Positions 23,058 to 30,686 of a DNA stretch of 42,780 nucleotides are shown here, one piece after another. The notes below the pieces were generated by a model that saw only the letters and a program-made list of their open reading frames with translations, ran no database searches and was not told the DNA's origin. Positions within the stretch are counted from its first letter, which is position 1; each line of letters starts with the position of its first letter. The translations under genes and the position numbers were made by a program. Source of the stretch: Spirochaetia bacterium (GTDB lineage Bacteria > Spirochaetota > Spirochaetia > B11-G9); NCBI GenBank assembly GCA_027859095.1, contig JAQIBN010000035.1, forward strand, positions 1 through 42,780, written 5' to 3'.

Positions 23058-24578
23058 ATGGTAGAGAAAATCAATCATCTTGAGATGCAGCATATTACAA
23101 AACGTTTTCCCGGAGTTCTTGCTCTGGATGATGTTTCAATAGAGTTGAAGAAGAGTGAAATTCTTGCACTACTTGGGGAGAATGGAGCGGGAAAGACTAC
23201 CCTGATGAATGTTCTCTATGGTCTCTATCATCAGGACGAAGGAAGCATTTTTATAAATGATAAGATAATAGAAATTGAATCACCTATAAATGCAATGGAA
23301 AATCATATAGGTATGGTTCATCAGCACTTTATGCTTGTGCCTAATCTAACAGTTATTGAAAATATTGCATTAGGATATTTCCAAGATACCCGTTTTAAGC
23401 TGGATTTGAATTTGGTGCGAACAAAAATAATGGAAATAGCTAAAAAATATGGTATGGCCGTTGATCCGGAAGCATATATTTGGCAACTGTCAGTCGGTGA
23501 ACAGCAGCGAGTTGAACTGGTTAAAGCCCTGACTCTTGGTGCAAATCTACTTATTCTAGATGAGCCCACTGCAGCGTTAACGCCTCAGCAAACAGATGAA
23601 CTTATTGAACTTCTAAAAGAAATGGCCAGACAGGATAATTCTATTATATTTATCAGTCATAAACTGAATGAGGTAAAATCTGTAAGTAACAGGATAAGCG
23701 TTCTTAGAAATGGAAAACTTGTGCATGAAGGTGATACTGTTTCATATACTGTATCTGAATTAGCAGAGGAGATGGCTGGTCGACAAATAAATTTGCCTAA
23801 GAGTCCTGAAAAATTAGAATTTGGCGAAGTTATGTTGGATATGAAAGATATTTGGGCTTATAACGATCAGGGCGGCTGGGGTCTTCAGGGATTAAATTTA
23901 CAGCTAAAAGCCGGCGAAATAATGGGGATTGCCGGTGTTTCCGGAAATGGCCAGCGGGAACTTGCTGACGTTGTAAGTGGTGTAAGAAAGGTAGAGAAAG
24001 GAAATATTCTTATTGATAATTGGAATATTACAAATCATACTGCAAGTCAAATTATTGAGCGGGGAATGGGATATATCCCCGAGGATCGTCTTCATGAAGG
24101 CTCTCTTCCCGGCTTTTCTGTAAGGGAAAACTTAATTCTTAAGGATTATAATTCCAGTCAAATCTCTTCTTCCATATTTCTAAAAAAGAAAGTGATTGAT
24201 AAATTTGCAAATAATTTAATTGAAACCTATAACATAAAGTGCCCGGATATGAACACGTCCTGTGCTTCTCTTTCCGGTGGTAATATTCAAAAGGTAATTC
24301 TGGCAAGGGAAATTACCAGGAATCCAAAAGTCCTTATTGCTGCCTACCCCATACGGGGTCTGGATATTGGTGCAGCTGAATATGTTCATAATCGCCTGAT
24401 AGAAGCCAGAGAAGCTGGCATGGCTATTCTACTTATTTCAGAGGAGCTTGAAGAGATTCTTGATCTATCTGACAGAATAGGGGTTATTTATGAAGGTGCA
24501 ATTCTCAAAGTTCTTCCTGGTAGAGGAACTGATTATAAAGAGATTGGATTATTGATGGCAGGAGTTATAGATGAGTAA
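23058..24578 (+). CDS. ABC transporter ATP-binding protein, nucleoside type (second transporter)
   Basis: This is a 506-residue double-ATPase protein. Domain 1 has Walker A 'GENGAGKTT', 'GMVHQHFMLVPNLTVIENIALG', the signature 'LSVGEQQRVELVKAL' and Walker B 'LLILDEPT'. Domain 2 has the degenerate 'GVSGNGQREL', the signature 'LSGGNIQKVILARE' and 'AAYPIRGLDIGA'. The layout is the same as in the ATPase at 6008, but sequence identity is only moderate, so these are two separate transporters rather than a recent copy. The ribosome binding site is 'GAGGAAAC'. The stop overlaps the permease gene start by 8 bases. Confidence 0.94.
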   Translation: MVEKINHLEMQHITKRFPGVLALDDVSIELKKSEILALLGENGAGKTTLMNVLYGLYHQDEGSIFINDKIIEIESPINAMENHIGMVHQHFMLVPNLTVIENIALGYFQDTRFKLDLNLVRTKIMEIAKKYGMAVDPEAYIWQLSVGEQQRVELVKALTLGANLLILDEPTAALTPQQTDELIELLKEMARQDNSIIFISHKLNEVKSVSNRISVLRNGKLVHEGDTVSYTVSELAEEMAGRQINLPKSPEKLEFGEVMLDMKDIWAYNDQGGWGLQGLNLQLKAGEIMGIAGVSGNGQRELADVVSGVRKVEKGNILIDNWNITNHTASQIIERGMGYIPEDRLHEGSLPGFSVRENLILKDYNSSQISSSIFLKKKVIDKFANNLIETYNIKCPDMNTSCASLSGGNIQKVILAREITRNPKVLIAAYPIRGLDIGAAEYVHNRLIEAREAGMAILLISEELEEILDLSDRIGVIYEGAILKVLPGRGTDYKEIGLLMAGVIDE

Positions 24579-25704
24579 AAATACTGAAATAAAAAGGCAT
24601 AGACAAGAACGCATGTTGAATTTTGGAATTGTAATTGTTTCTTTGCTTGCTGCTTTAATTATTGGGGCTTTATTATTTCTTATTGCAAAGGGTAATCCTT
24701 TTAAAGCTTATGCTGTGATGTTTACAAAGCCATTTACCAGTACATTTGGAATGACAGAGATATTAGTCAGGGCAGCTCCTTTAATGTTTGTTGGACTGGG
24801 AATTGCTATTGCTTTCAGGTCTGGTATCCTGAATATTGGTGCTGAAGGGCAGATTTTAATGGGAGCTATTGCAGGAGCTGCTGTTGCACTGGCTTTCCCT
24901 GATATGCCGAAGATAATTTTACTTCCGATGGTCTTTTTAGCTTCTTTTATTGGAGGTGCTCTATGGGGAGGGATTGCAGGGTGGATGAGATCATACTTAA
25001 ATGTGAATGAGATTCTAAGCACTGTTATGCTGAATTATATTGCAATTCAGGTTTATATGTTTTTCATTAGAGGCCCTCTTATCGATCCAAAAGAAGTTTC
25101 CTACGGGACAGGAGTTCCTCAAACTGCTGTATTTTCAAAAAATGCATGGCTTACAAGATTGATTCCTGGAACAAGACTCCATACAGGTATTTTTATTGCT
25201 ATAGTATTGGCAGTTCTTGTTTATATTTTGCTCTGGAAAACGACAATAGGATACAGAATGAGAGCAGTAGGTATTGAGCCTAAAGCTGCCAGGGCAGCAG
25301 GTATGAATGTAAAAGCCTACCTTCTGCTGGCCATGCTCTTATCTGGAGGTTTTGCAGGAATGGCTGGTGCCATTGAGATAACAGGCATACACCACAGAGC
25401 TATGGAATCAATATCTGCAGGCTATGGTTTCTCAGGTATTGTCGTAGCTCTTTTTGGAGGTTTGCATCCTCTTGGTATAATACCCTCTTCTGCTCTATTC
25501 GGGTTGCTTATTGTTGGATCAGATATGATGCAGAGAGCGGTCAATGTTCCTGCTTCAATAATTCTTTCCATACAGGGGCTGGTTATTCTTTCGTTAGTAT
25601 CTTCACAAAATTTTTTGACAAACCCCAGGTTTAAAGAAAAAATATTAAAAATATTTGATTCTAAATCTAAAACCAGGAATTTAAAGAAGGGAGGTCGAGC
25701 ATGA
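24571..25704 (+). CDS. ABC transporter permease (NupP-like, second transporter)
   Basis: This is a 377-residue multi-helix membrane protein of the BPD_transp_2 family. 'FRSGILNIGAEGQILMGAIAG' and 'IPGTRLHTGIFIAIVLAVLVY' are the family hallmarks, and 'WKTTIGYRMRAVGIEPKAARAAGMNV' is the cytoplasmic coupling region. A hydrophilic 25-residue N-terminus and a Lys/Arg-rich C-terminus place both ends in the cytoplasm. It overlaps the neighbouring genes on both sides (8 and 4 bases). Confidence 0.93.
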   Translation: MSKNTEIKRHRQERMLNFGIVIVSLLAALIIGALLFLIAKGNPFKAYAVMFTKPFTSTFGMTEILVRAAPLMFVGLGIAIAFRSGILNIGAEGQILMGAIAGAAVALAFPDMPKIILLPMVFLASFIGGALWGGIAGWMRSYLNVNEILSTVMLNYIAIQVYMFFIRGPLIDPKEVSYGTGVPQTAVFSKNAWLTRLIPGTRLHTGIFIAIVLAVLVYILLWKTTIGYRMRAVGIEPKAARAAGMNVKAYLLLAMLLSGGFAGMAGAIEITGIHHRAMESISAGYGFSGIVVALFGGLHPLGIIPSSALFGLLIVGSDMMQRAVNVPASIILSIQGLVILSLVSSQNFLTNPRFKEKILKIFDSKSKTRNLKKGGRA

Positions 25705-26627
25705 TACAGGAATTTATTGTTGGAATAATTCTAGGTGGTATACCCTTAAGTGTCTCTCTCTTATTGGCTGGTTTAGGTGAGATGTTTACCCAAAGAAGCG
25801 GTGTGTTTAATCTTGGGGTCGAAGGAATTATGATGCTCAGTGCCTTTATTGGTTTCTTTGTTGTCTACACCATTGGAAGTCCTTTTCTGGGTATTATTGC
25901 AGCTATGGCTGGAGGTGCTCTTATGGGTCTACTTATGGGTTTGGTAAGTATAACATTTAAAGCTTCCCAGGGAATCTCAGGAATTGGTCTTTTTATGTTT
26001 GGATGGGGTCTATCAGGAACTCTTTTTCGTGTTTATGTAGGTGGAGTTACTACTATAAAAGGAATTAATGATATTTATATACCTGTTCTTAGTAATATAC
26101 CTATTATTGGTCCCATACTATTCAGTCAAAATCCTTTAGTTTATGTTGCATATCTGCTTGTGCCTGTTGCAAGCTGGTTATTATTTAAAACTTCATGGGG
26201 GCTAAAGGTGCGAGCAGTGGGGACAACTCCAGCTGCAGCTGATACTGTTGGTGTTAGTGTGGTAAAAATCCGCTATCAGAGCCTTGTTATTGGTGGAGTA
26301 ATGGCAGGTTTAGCTGGTGCTTATCTTAGTATTGCCCAGGCACATTTATTTGCAGATAATATTACTGCAGGCCGGGGTTTTATTGCTGTAGCTCTTGTTT
26401 ATTTTGGTCGTTGGAAACCAGCAGGTATAATGGGGGGAGCCCTTTTATTCAGTATGGCGCATTCTTTTCAGCGTTTAATTCAGGTATATGGAATTAATTT
26501 TCCCTATGAAATAGCAGTAATTATACCTTACATCCTTGTTATAGTAGTACTTGCTTTTACATGGAAAAGTCAAAGCCTTGGCCCACTTGCATTGGGAAAA
26601 CCATATGATAGAGAATTTAGAGGTTAG
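25701..26627 (+). CDS. ABC transporter permease (NupQ-like, second transporter)
   Basis: This is a 308-residue membrane protein and the partner of the 24571 product. 'QRSGVFNLGVEGIMMLSAFIGF' and 'FKTSWGLKVRAVGTTPAAADTVGVSV' identify the family, with 'DNITAGRGFIAVALVYFGRW' near the end. It is the last gene of the operon and is followed by a hairpin. Its start overlaps the previous stop (ATGA), with a 'GGGAGG' ribosome binding site. Confidence 0.93.
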   Translation: MIQEFIVGIILGGIPLSVSLLLAGLGEMFTQRSGVFNLGVEGIMMLSAFIGFFVVYTIGSPFLGIIAAMAGGALMGLLMGLVSITFKASQGISGIGLFMFGWGLSGTLFRVYVGGVTTIKGINDIYIPVLSNIPIIGPILFSQNPLVYVAYLLVPVASWLLFKTSWGLKVRAVGTTPAAADTVGVSVVKIRYQSLVIGGVMAGLAGAYLSIAQAHLFADNITAGRGFIAVALVYFGRWKPAGIMGGALLFSMAHSFQRLIQVYGINFPYEIAVIIPYILVIVVLAFTWKSQSLGPLALGKPYDREFRG

Positions 26628-26638
26628 GTAAAAATCAT

Positions 26639-26672
26639 TTACGGAGAAAGTAATCTTTCTCCGTAAGTTAGG
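26639..26672 (+). terminator. Hairpin terminator after the second transporter operon
   Basis: TTACGGAGAAAG pairs perfectly over 12 bases with CTTTCTCCGTAA across a 4-base loop. The T-run after it is poor, so the hairpin is certain but its role as a terminator is only likely. It may also serve the convergent pseudogene side. Confidence 0.6.
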
Positions 26673-26723
26673 TCTTTTACTTTACATGTGAAATATGAAT
26701 GGGAATTACCATATAATTTTTCA

Positions 26724-27458
26724 CTATTCAATCCCCACCATTTTCTTATTAACAAGCTTCCTGACAACCCTGGTATCCAGTATTCCTGCTGGTACAGGAT
26801 TCTCTTCCGATTCTATTACAGGTAATTGTTCTCTTCCCAGTTGTTTTAGTGTTACCATTGCATCTTCCAGAGAGCTGGATTTTATAATTAGCTCATTACC
26901 CTGATCAATTATGTCTCCCGCCAGAATCCAGTCCCAGGTATCCTGAGAAACTATTATTTGTTTTAGATCATTCATTGTTATCATTCCAATAGTTTTATTA
27001 TCCTTATTTACCACTGGAAGACAGAAATAATCACCTTCTGAGAAATATAAGACTAACTTGTTTACAGAATCTGTTTCTTTAATAATTGGTATATCTTTAT
27101 CCAGGACATCTTCCACCTTCCATTTCGCAATTATATCTTCCTCTGTAATATTTTTACCTGACTCTTTTGCCATTTTTACTGCAATTTTTACCATAGTGGG
27201 TCCAATAATTTGTACTATAAAAGTTGTTGCTGTAACTCCTGTAATAATAATATCTCCCAGATCAATTCCATTTCCAATTATAAGACCATTAAGATGTTGA
27301 CTGGCCATTATGGTCAGACCAATTGCAACACCACCCTGGGAAAATAAACCCATACCTGTATATTTCTGAACAACAGGATCTGCCTTTGTAATTTTTGCAC
27401 CAATCCAGGCACCAAGCATTTTACCTGCACTCCTGAAAAAGACATACAGACCAACAAT
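26724..27458 (-). pseudogene. 5'-truncated duplicate of the CPA2 antiporter gene
   Basis: This copy matches the last 735 bp of the intact antiporter gene (28051-28785) with no length change and about 82% protein identity by hand count. Homology runs upstream of the track's ATG through 'IVGLYVFFRSAGKM' and stops abruptly at 27458, where the intact gene continues 'LWI' but this copy enters unrelated sequence. The missing part is the first two-thirds of the membrane domain. What remains is a few helices plus the CBS-pair domain. The reading frame is still open from 27419 (231 residues), so a CBS-containing fragment could be made, but no promoter or ribosome binding site is obvious. A BrnTA module separates it from the intact gene. 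Confidence 0.85.
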
Positions 27459-27465
27459 TGAAGTA

Positions 27466-27494
27466 TTGACAATGTAACTACAAAATATTATATT
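27466..27494 (+). promoter_or_regulatory. Strong promoter of the BrnTA module
   Basis: TTGACA and TATATT are separated by exactly 17 bases. They begin 8 bases after the end of the duplicated antiporter segment, and the AAAGGTG ribosome binding site and ATG at 27514 follow. Confidence 0.65.
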
Positions 27495-27513
27495 TAAAAA
27501 GGTGAAAATATAA

Positions 27514-27798
27514 ATGAGATTTGAATGGGATCAAAATAAGGATTTTTCAAATCAAACTAAACATGGAATTAGCTTTGAAGAAGCAATGGAAATATTTGAT
27601 GACCCTTTACATATATCTATTCTTGATAAAAAATATTCGTATTTTGAGGAAAGATGGATTACAGTTGGAACTACCAATAAAATTAGTATTATTGTTGTAG
27701 TAAATCTTTTTTTTGATGATGAAGGTGAAGAAGTAATACGAATAATCTCAGCAAGGGAGGCTACAAATAATGAAAGAAAAAAATATGAAGGAACATGA
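27514..27798 (+). CDS. brnT: BrnT-type ribonuclease toxin
   Basis: This is a 94-residue member of the BrnT (DUF497) family, RelE-fold ribonucleases that inhibit translation. 'MRFEWDQNKDFSNQTKHGISFEEAMEIFDDP' is the family signature, with 'WITVGTT' in the middle and 'IRIISAREATNNERKKY' at the C-terminus carrying the conserved Arg and Tyr-rich end. The toxin gene comes first and the antitoxin second, as in other BrnTA operons. It overlaps the antitoxin gene by 29 bases in another frame. The module lies between the intact and truncated antiporter genes. Confidence 0.92.
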   Translation: MRFEWDQNKDFSNQTKHGISFEEAMEIFDDPLHISILDKKYSYFEERWITVGTTNKISIIVVVNLFFDDEGEEVIRIISAREATNNERKKYEGT

Positions 27799-28003
27799 AG
27801 AAGTTTTTGAGATGAAACAGGAATATGATTTTTCTAATGGTATTCGTGGTAGATTTTATACTCCCAAAAAGAAATCAACAACTATACGTCTTGATGATGA
27901 TATAATCCTATATTTCAAAAAAATTGCAAGTGAACAAAAGATAGGTTATCAAACTTTACTAAACTCAGCTCTTAGGGAGTATATTAATTACCATATTTCT
28001 TAA
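27770..28003 (+). CDS. brnA: BrnA-type antitoxin
   Basis: This is a 77-residue protein. The N-terminal part 'YDFSNGIRGRFYTPKK' binds the toxin, and 'TTIRLDDDIILYFKKIASEQKIGYQTLLNSALREYI' is the ribbon-helix-helix dimer and DNA-binding part that represses the operon. This order is the defining BrnA layout. The ATG at 27770 follows GGAGG by 9 bases inside the toxin gene; an ATG at 27785 is an alternative. It should neutralise BrnT and shut down the promoter at 27466. Confidence 0.9.
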   Translation: MKEKNMKEHEEVFEMKQEYDFSNGIRGRFYTPKKKSTTIRLDDDIILYFKKIASEQKIGYQTLLNSALREYINYHIS

Positions 28004-28011
28004 TATTATTG

Positions 28012-28042
28012 AGCACTATCACTTTACAATTGTAACAGTGCT
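28012..28042. terminator. Probable bidirectional hairpin terminator
   Basis: AGCACT and AGTGCT form the outer stem around an inner palindrome TTACAATTGTAA. It lies between the convergent brnA and antiporter genes and has A/T-rich flanks on both sides. Confidence 0.45.
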
Positions 28043-28050
28043 AAAACTTA

Positions 28051-29709
28051 TTACCCGATCCCCATCATCTTCTTATTTACAAGCTTTCTTACAATTCTGG
28101 TATCTAATATACCCAGGGGTACTGGATTCTCTTCCGATTCTATTACGGGGAACTGTTCTCTTCCCAGTTGTTTTAAGGTTACCAATGCATCCTCAAGAGA
28201 CCTTGATTTTGTTATTAGCTCATGGGTTGGGTCAATAATGTCTCTTGCTAAAATCCAATCCCAGGTATCCTGGGAAGCCACCAATTGTTTTAGATCATTC
28301 ATGGTTATCATACCTATGGTCTTATTATTCTTATCTACCACAGGGAGACAAAAGTAATCACCTTCGGAAAAGTAGGGAATAAGCTGATTTATTGAATCTG
28401 TTTCTTTTATATTCGGAATATTCTTTTCAAGTACATCCTCCAGAGTTAATTTTGCTATAATATCTTCTTCTGTAATATTTTTACCTGTCTCTTTTGCCAG
28501 TTTAATAGCAATTTTGACCATTGTCGGTCCTATGATTTGTACAATAAAAGTTGTCGCAGTTACTCCTGCAATAATAATATCCCCTAGATAAACACCATCT
28601 GCAAGTACAAGCTCATTCAAATGTCTGCTTGCCATAATAGCCAGTCCTATAGCAACACCTCCCTGAGCAAATAATCCCATACCTGTATATTTTTGAACAA
28701 CAGGATCAGCTTTAGTTATTTTTGCTCCAATCCAGGCCCCAAGCATTTTGCCTGCACTCCGAAAAAAAACATAAAGGCCAACAATAATCCATAAAAAGCC
28801 CGGCATATTATTCAAGGTTAATCGTGCTCCTACCAGAACAAAAAAGAGTACATAAATAGGAGAGGCAAAACTTTTTATAAGCTCAAATAGTTCTTTGCTC
28901 CTTTTTGGTGCCATATTGGTGATTACAATTCCCAGGGTCATAGATGCAAGAATAACATCCAGATGAAGCATTAGGGATAGAGCAATAACAATAAGTAATG
29001 TTCCAATAGTAAAAACCATTGTACGGGTCTTGTCACTGCTGTAGCGGACAATGATGTTCATGAAAAAGCCGGCTGCTCCTCCCAGGGCAACAGCACCAAA
29101 GAGTTCAATACATATGGATATAAGCTGCTCCAGTATAGAAGTATCTCCTCCTATAAGCATTTGAGCTGCTCCTGTTCCGAGACCGTAAAGGGTCATAGCA
29201 AGAGCATCATCCAGGGCAACAATGGCAATTATTGTTGTAGTTAAAACTCCTTTCGATCTATATTCCCAAAGAACATCCATAGTTGAAGCCGGATCGGTTG
29301 CAGAGGCAATAGCACCAAATACAATGCCTCCTGCAAGGGAAGCTCCCAAGTTTTTGGTAAAAATATAAAGTATCAAGCTAACAGAAATTGTTACGAGTGA
29401 AAAAGCAAGTACCCCTTCTCCAAATAATATTGCAGAAAACTGTTTCCCATATTTTTTCATTGTACTGCCGTGAAGTTCCCCTCCTACCAGGAACCCTATT
29501 ATTCCCAGAGCAAAAAAATTAAAATTATCCAGAGAGAGAATGACATCACTATTAATAAATTTCAGCCCGCTTTTGCCTATTATTAAGCCGATTACCAGAT
29601 ATCCCAGGACCTGGGGAATTTTTATTTTTTGAAAAAACCATGCACCAGCAATTCCTCCAAAAACAGCAAGACCCAAAATGAGAAGAATGCTTGATTGTAC
29701 ATTTAGCAT
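28051..29709 (-). CDS. CPA2-family cation/proton antiporter with C-terminal CBS pair
   Basis: This is a 552-residue protein. Residues 1-390 are the Na/H exchanger membrane domain with about twelve helices; 'FGAIASATDPASTMDVL' and 'AIVALDDALAMTLYGLG' carry the paired Asp residues expected in the ion-binding helices. Residues about 430-550 form a CBS pair ('IPYFSEGDYFCLPVVDKNNKTIGMI' and 'LEDALVTLKQLGREQFPVIESE'), a regulatory module that often binds adenine nucleotides. It likely exchanges Na+ or K+ for H+ across the inner membrane. It is the second gene of a leftward unit, starting 2 bases after the HTH-EIIA gene. Its 3' third is duplicated downstream (see 26724). Confidence 0.9.
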   Translation of the reverse strand: MLNVQSSILLILGLAVFGGIAGAWFFQKIKIPQVLGYLVIGLIIGKSGLKFINSDVILSLDNFNFFALGIIGFLVGGELHGSTMKKYGKQFSAILFGEGVLAFSLVTISVSLILYIFTKNLGASLAGGIVFGAIASATDPASTMDVLWEYRSKGVLTTTIIAIVALDDALAMTLYGLGTGAAQMLIGGDTSILEQLISICIELFGAVALGGAAGFFMNIIVRYSSDKTRTMVFTIGTLLIVIALSLMLHLDVILASMTLGIVITNMAPKRSKELFELIKSFASPIYVLFFVLVGARLTLNNMPGFLWIIVGLYVFFRSAGKMLGAWIGAKITKADPVVQKYTGMGLFAQGGVAIGLAIMASRHLNELVLADGVYLGDIIIAGVTATTFIVQIIGPTMVKIAIKLAKETGKNITEEDIIAKLTLEDVLEKNIPNIKETDSINQLIPYFSEGDYFCLPVVDKNNKTIGMITMNDLKQLVASQDTWDWILARDIIDPTHELITKSRSLEDALVTLKQLGREQFPVIESEENPVPLGILDTRIVRKLVNKKMMGIG

Positions 29710-29711
29710 AT

Positions 29712-30356
29712 TTATTCTCCCTTAGTGAGATAGTTATAGATTTTAGCCGGATCGCCTTCTGTTAGTAGTTTATTCCTGAAGGATTCATCTTTTAACAGCT
29801 TGCTGATAGATGCCAGAAGTTTTAGATATTCGGCATGCTGATTTTGGGCTGCTGCAACCATAAAAACAATCCTCACTGGATTATCATCCAATGTTTGATA
29901 ATCAATTATATCAATTTTATTAACTGCCACTGAAAGGGCAATATCTCTGACAGAGTTAATTCGTATATGGGGGATTCCTATGCCAAGGCCAATTCCAGTA
30001 CTCATCAAGTTCTCTCTTTCCCAAATAGCTGACTCAAGTTTCTTCCTGTCTTTTATCTGGGGAGCCTCTGAAAGATTATCAATAAGAGCTGTAATAATAT
30101 CTCTTTTAGTTGAAAAATTGGTAATAAGAACTCTTTCAGGAGCAAGTAAATGGTTAAGATCACTTAAGCCAATTTCTTTATTATTTTTCTTAAGTCTTTC
30201 ATTAACCCAGCGGTCAATTTCACTCTTACTGAATCTCCAAACATTTCCCAATTTTCCTGCAGGGATATCCCCTTTCTGAGCCCAGTCATAGATTGTTCTT
30301 TCTGATATTTTTATATATTTTGCGACTTCTTCAATCGTAAGGATGGTATCTTCCAT
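29712..30356 (-). CDS. Fusion of excisionase-type HTH and PTS EIIA (Ntr/Fru-type) domains
   Basis: This is a 214-residue protein. Residues 1-58 form an HTH_17/excisionase-like winged helix ('LTIEEVAKYIKISERTIYDWAQKGDIPAGKLGNVW' region) that binds DNA. Residues 65-212 form a PTS EIIA type-2 domain with the phosphorylatable His in 'GLGIGIPHIR' and the downstream 'VRIVFMVAAAQNQHAEYLKLL'. This layout suggests a transcription regulator switched by the nitrogen-type PTS phosphorelay (EI-Ntr, NPr). It precedes the antiporter gene by 2 bases, with ribosome binding site 'GGAGGCAATTA'. Its target may be its own operon, linking PTS state to cation homeostasis; this is inference. Confidence 0.9.
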   Translation of the reverse strand: MEDTILTIEEVAKYIKISERTIYDWAQKGDIPAGKLGNVWRFSKSEIDRWVNERLKKNNKEIGLSDLNHLLAPERVLITNFSTKRDIITALIDNLSEAPQIKDRKKLESAIWERENLMSTGIGLGIGIPHIRINSVRDIALSVAVNKIDIIDYQTLDDNPVRIVFMVAAAQNQHAEYLKLLASISKLLKDESFRNKLLTEGDPAKIYNYLTKGE

Positions 30357-30553
30357 TAATTGCCTCCATTTGTTTTAAAATTACTAAAAAAATGTAGTAA
30401 ATGTCAATATATGTTAATAATTGTATAAATAAAGTGAGTTGTTTTTTTCTATATTAATAACATCATAAATATTACAAAAATGTAATTTATCAGTAAGGTT
30501 GTTGTAATTCATCTGATGTAGTATATCTTTCATATTAAAAACAGCAACGTAAG
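30357..30553. other. AT-rich divergent regulatory region upstream of the moxR and HTH-EIIA genes
   Basis: No gene is seen here. On the minus strand a TTGACA box at 30402-30407 may serve the HTH-EIIA gene, with a weak -10 about 17 bases on. ATTACA-AAAA-TGTAAT at 30471-30486 is a perfect palindrome and an operator candidate. A weak TTGTAA-16-TATCTT pair at 30502-30529 faces moxR. The rest is A/T-rich with no further structure that I can support. Confidence 0.4.
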
Positions 30554-30677
30554 CCTGGTCGCCAACAAGTTGGCCTGGTCGGGACTTCGTCCCTGCTCGG
30601 CCATGCAACCGTGGCTGGTCGGGACTTCGTCCCTGCTCGGCCATGCAACCGTGGCTGCTCGGCTATGCTATCGTAGG
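30554..30677. repeat. Mosaic array of small palindromes joined by a constant linker
   Basis: A GC-rich block stands out in AT-rich DNA. An 7-8 base linker (CCTGGTCG, CTGGTCG or CTGCTCGG) alternates with short hairpins: CCAACAAGTTGG, GGACTTCGTCC, CCATGCAACCGTGG, GGACTTCGTCC, CCATGCAACCGTGG and CTATGCTATCGTAGG. Within it a 40-base unit is repeated twice exactly. The last palindrome ends in AGGAG, the ribosome binding site of moxR, so the array directly abuts the gene. The ORF track extends moxR into it, which I reject. Confidence 0.8.
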
Positions 30678-30686
30678 AGATTTTAT

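Noticed and set aside
24708-25022. 104-residue minus-strand ORF within the permease gene
   Set aside because: The plus-strand permease frame is conserved and complete; the opposite frame is a compositional shadow.
30554-30677. CRISPR array interpretation of the repeat block
   Set aside because: The units are far too short (7-8 base linkers, 11-15 base palindromes), the 'spacers' are self-complementary and recur, and no cas gene is present.
30570-30686. N-terminal extension of MoxR (MAWSGLRPCSAMQPWLVG...)
   Set aside because: It is translation of the palindromic array; the ATG at 30687 has a proper AGGAG site and gives the family's normal start.
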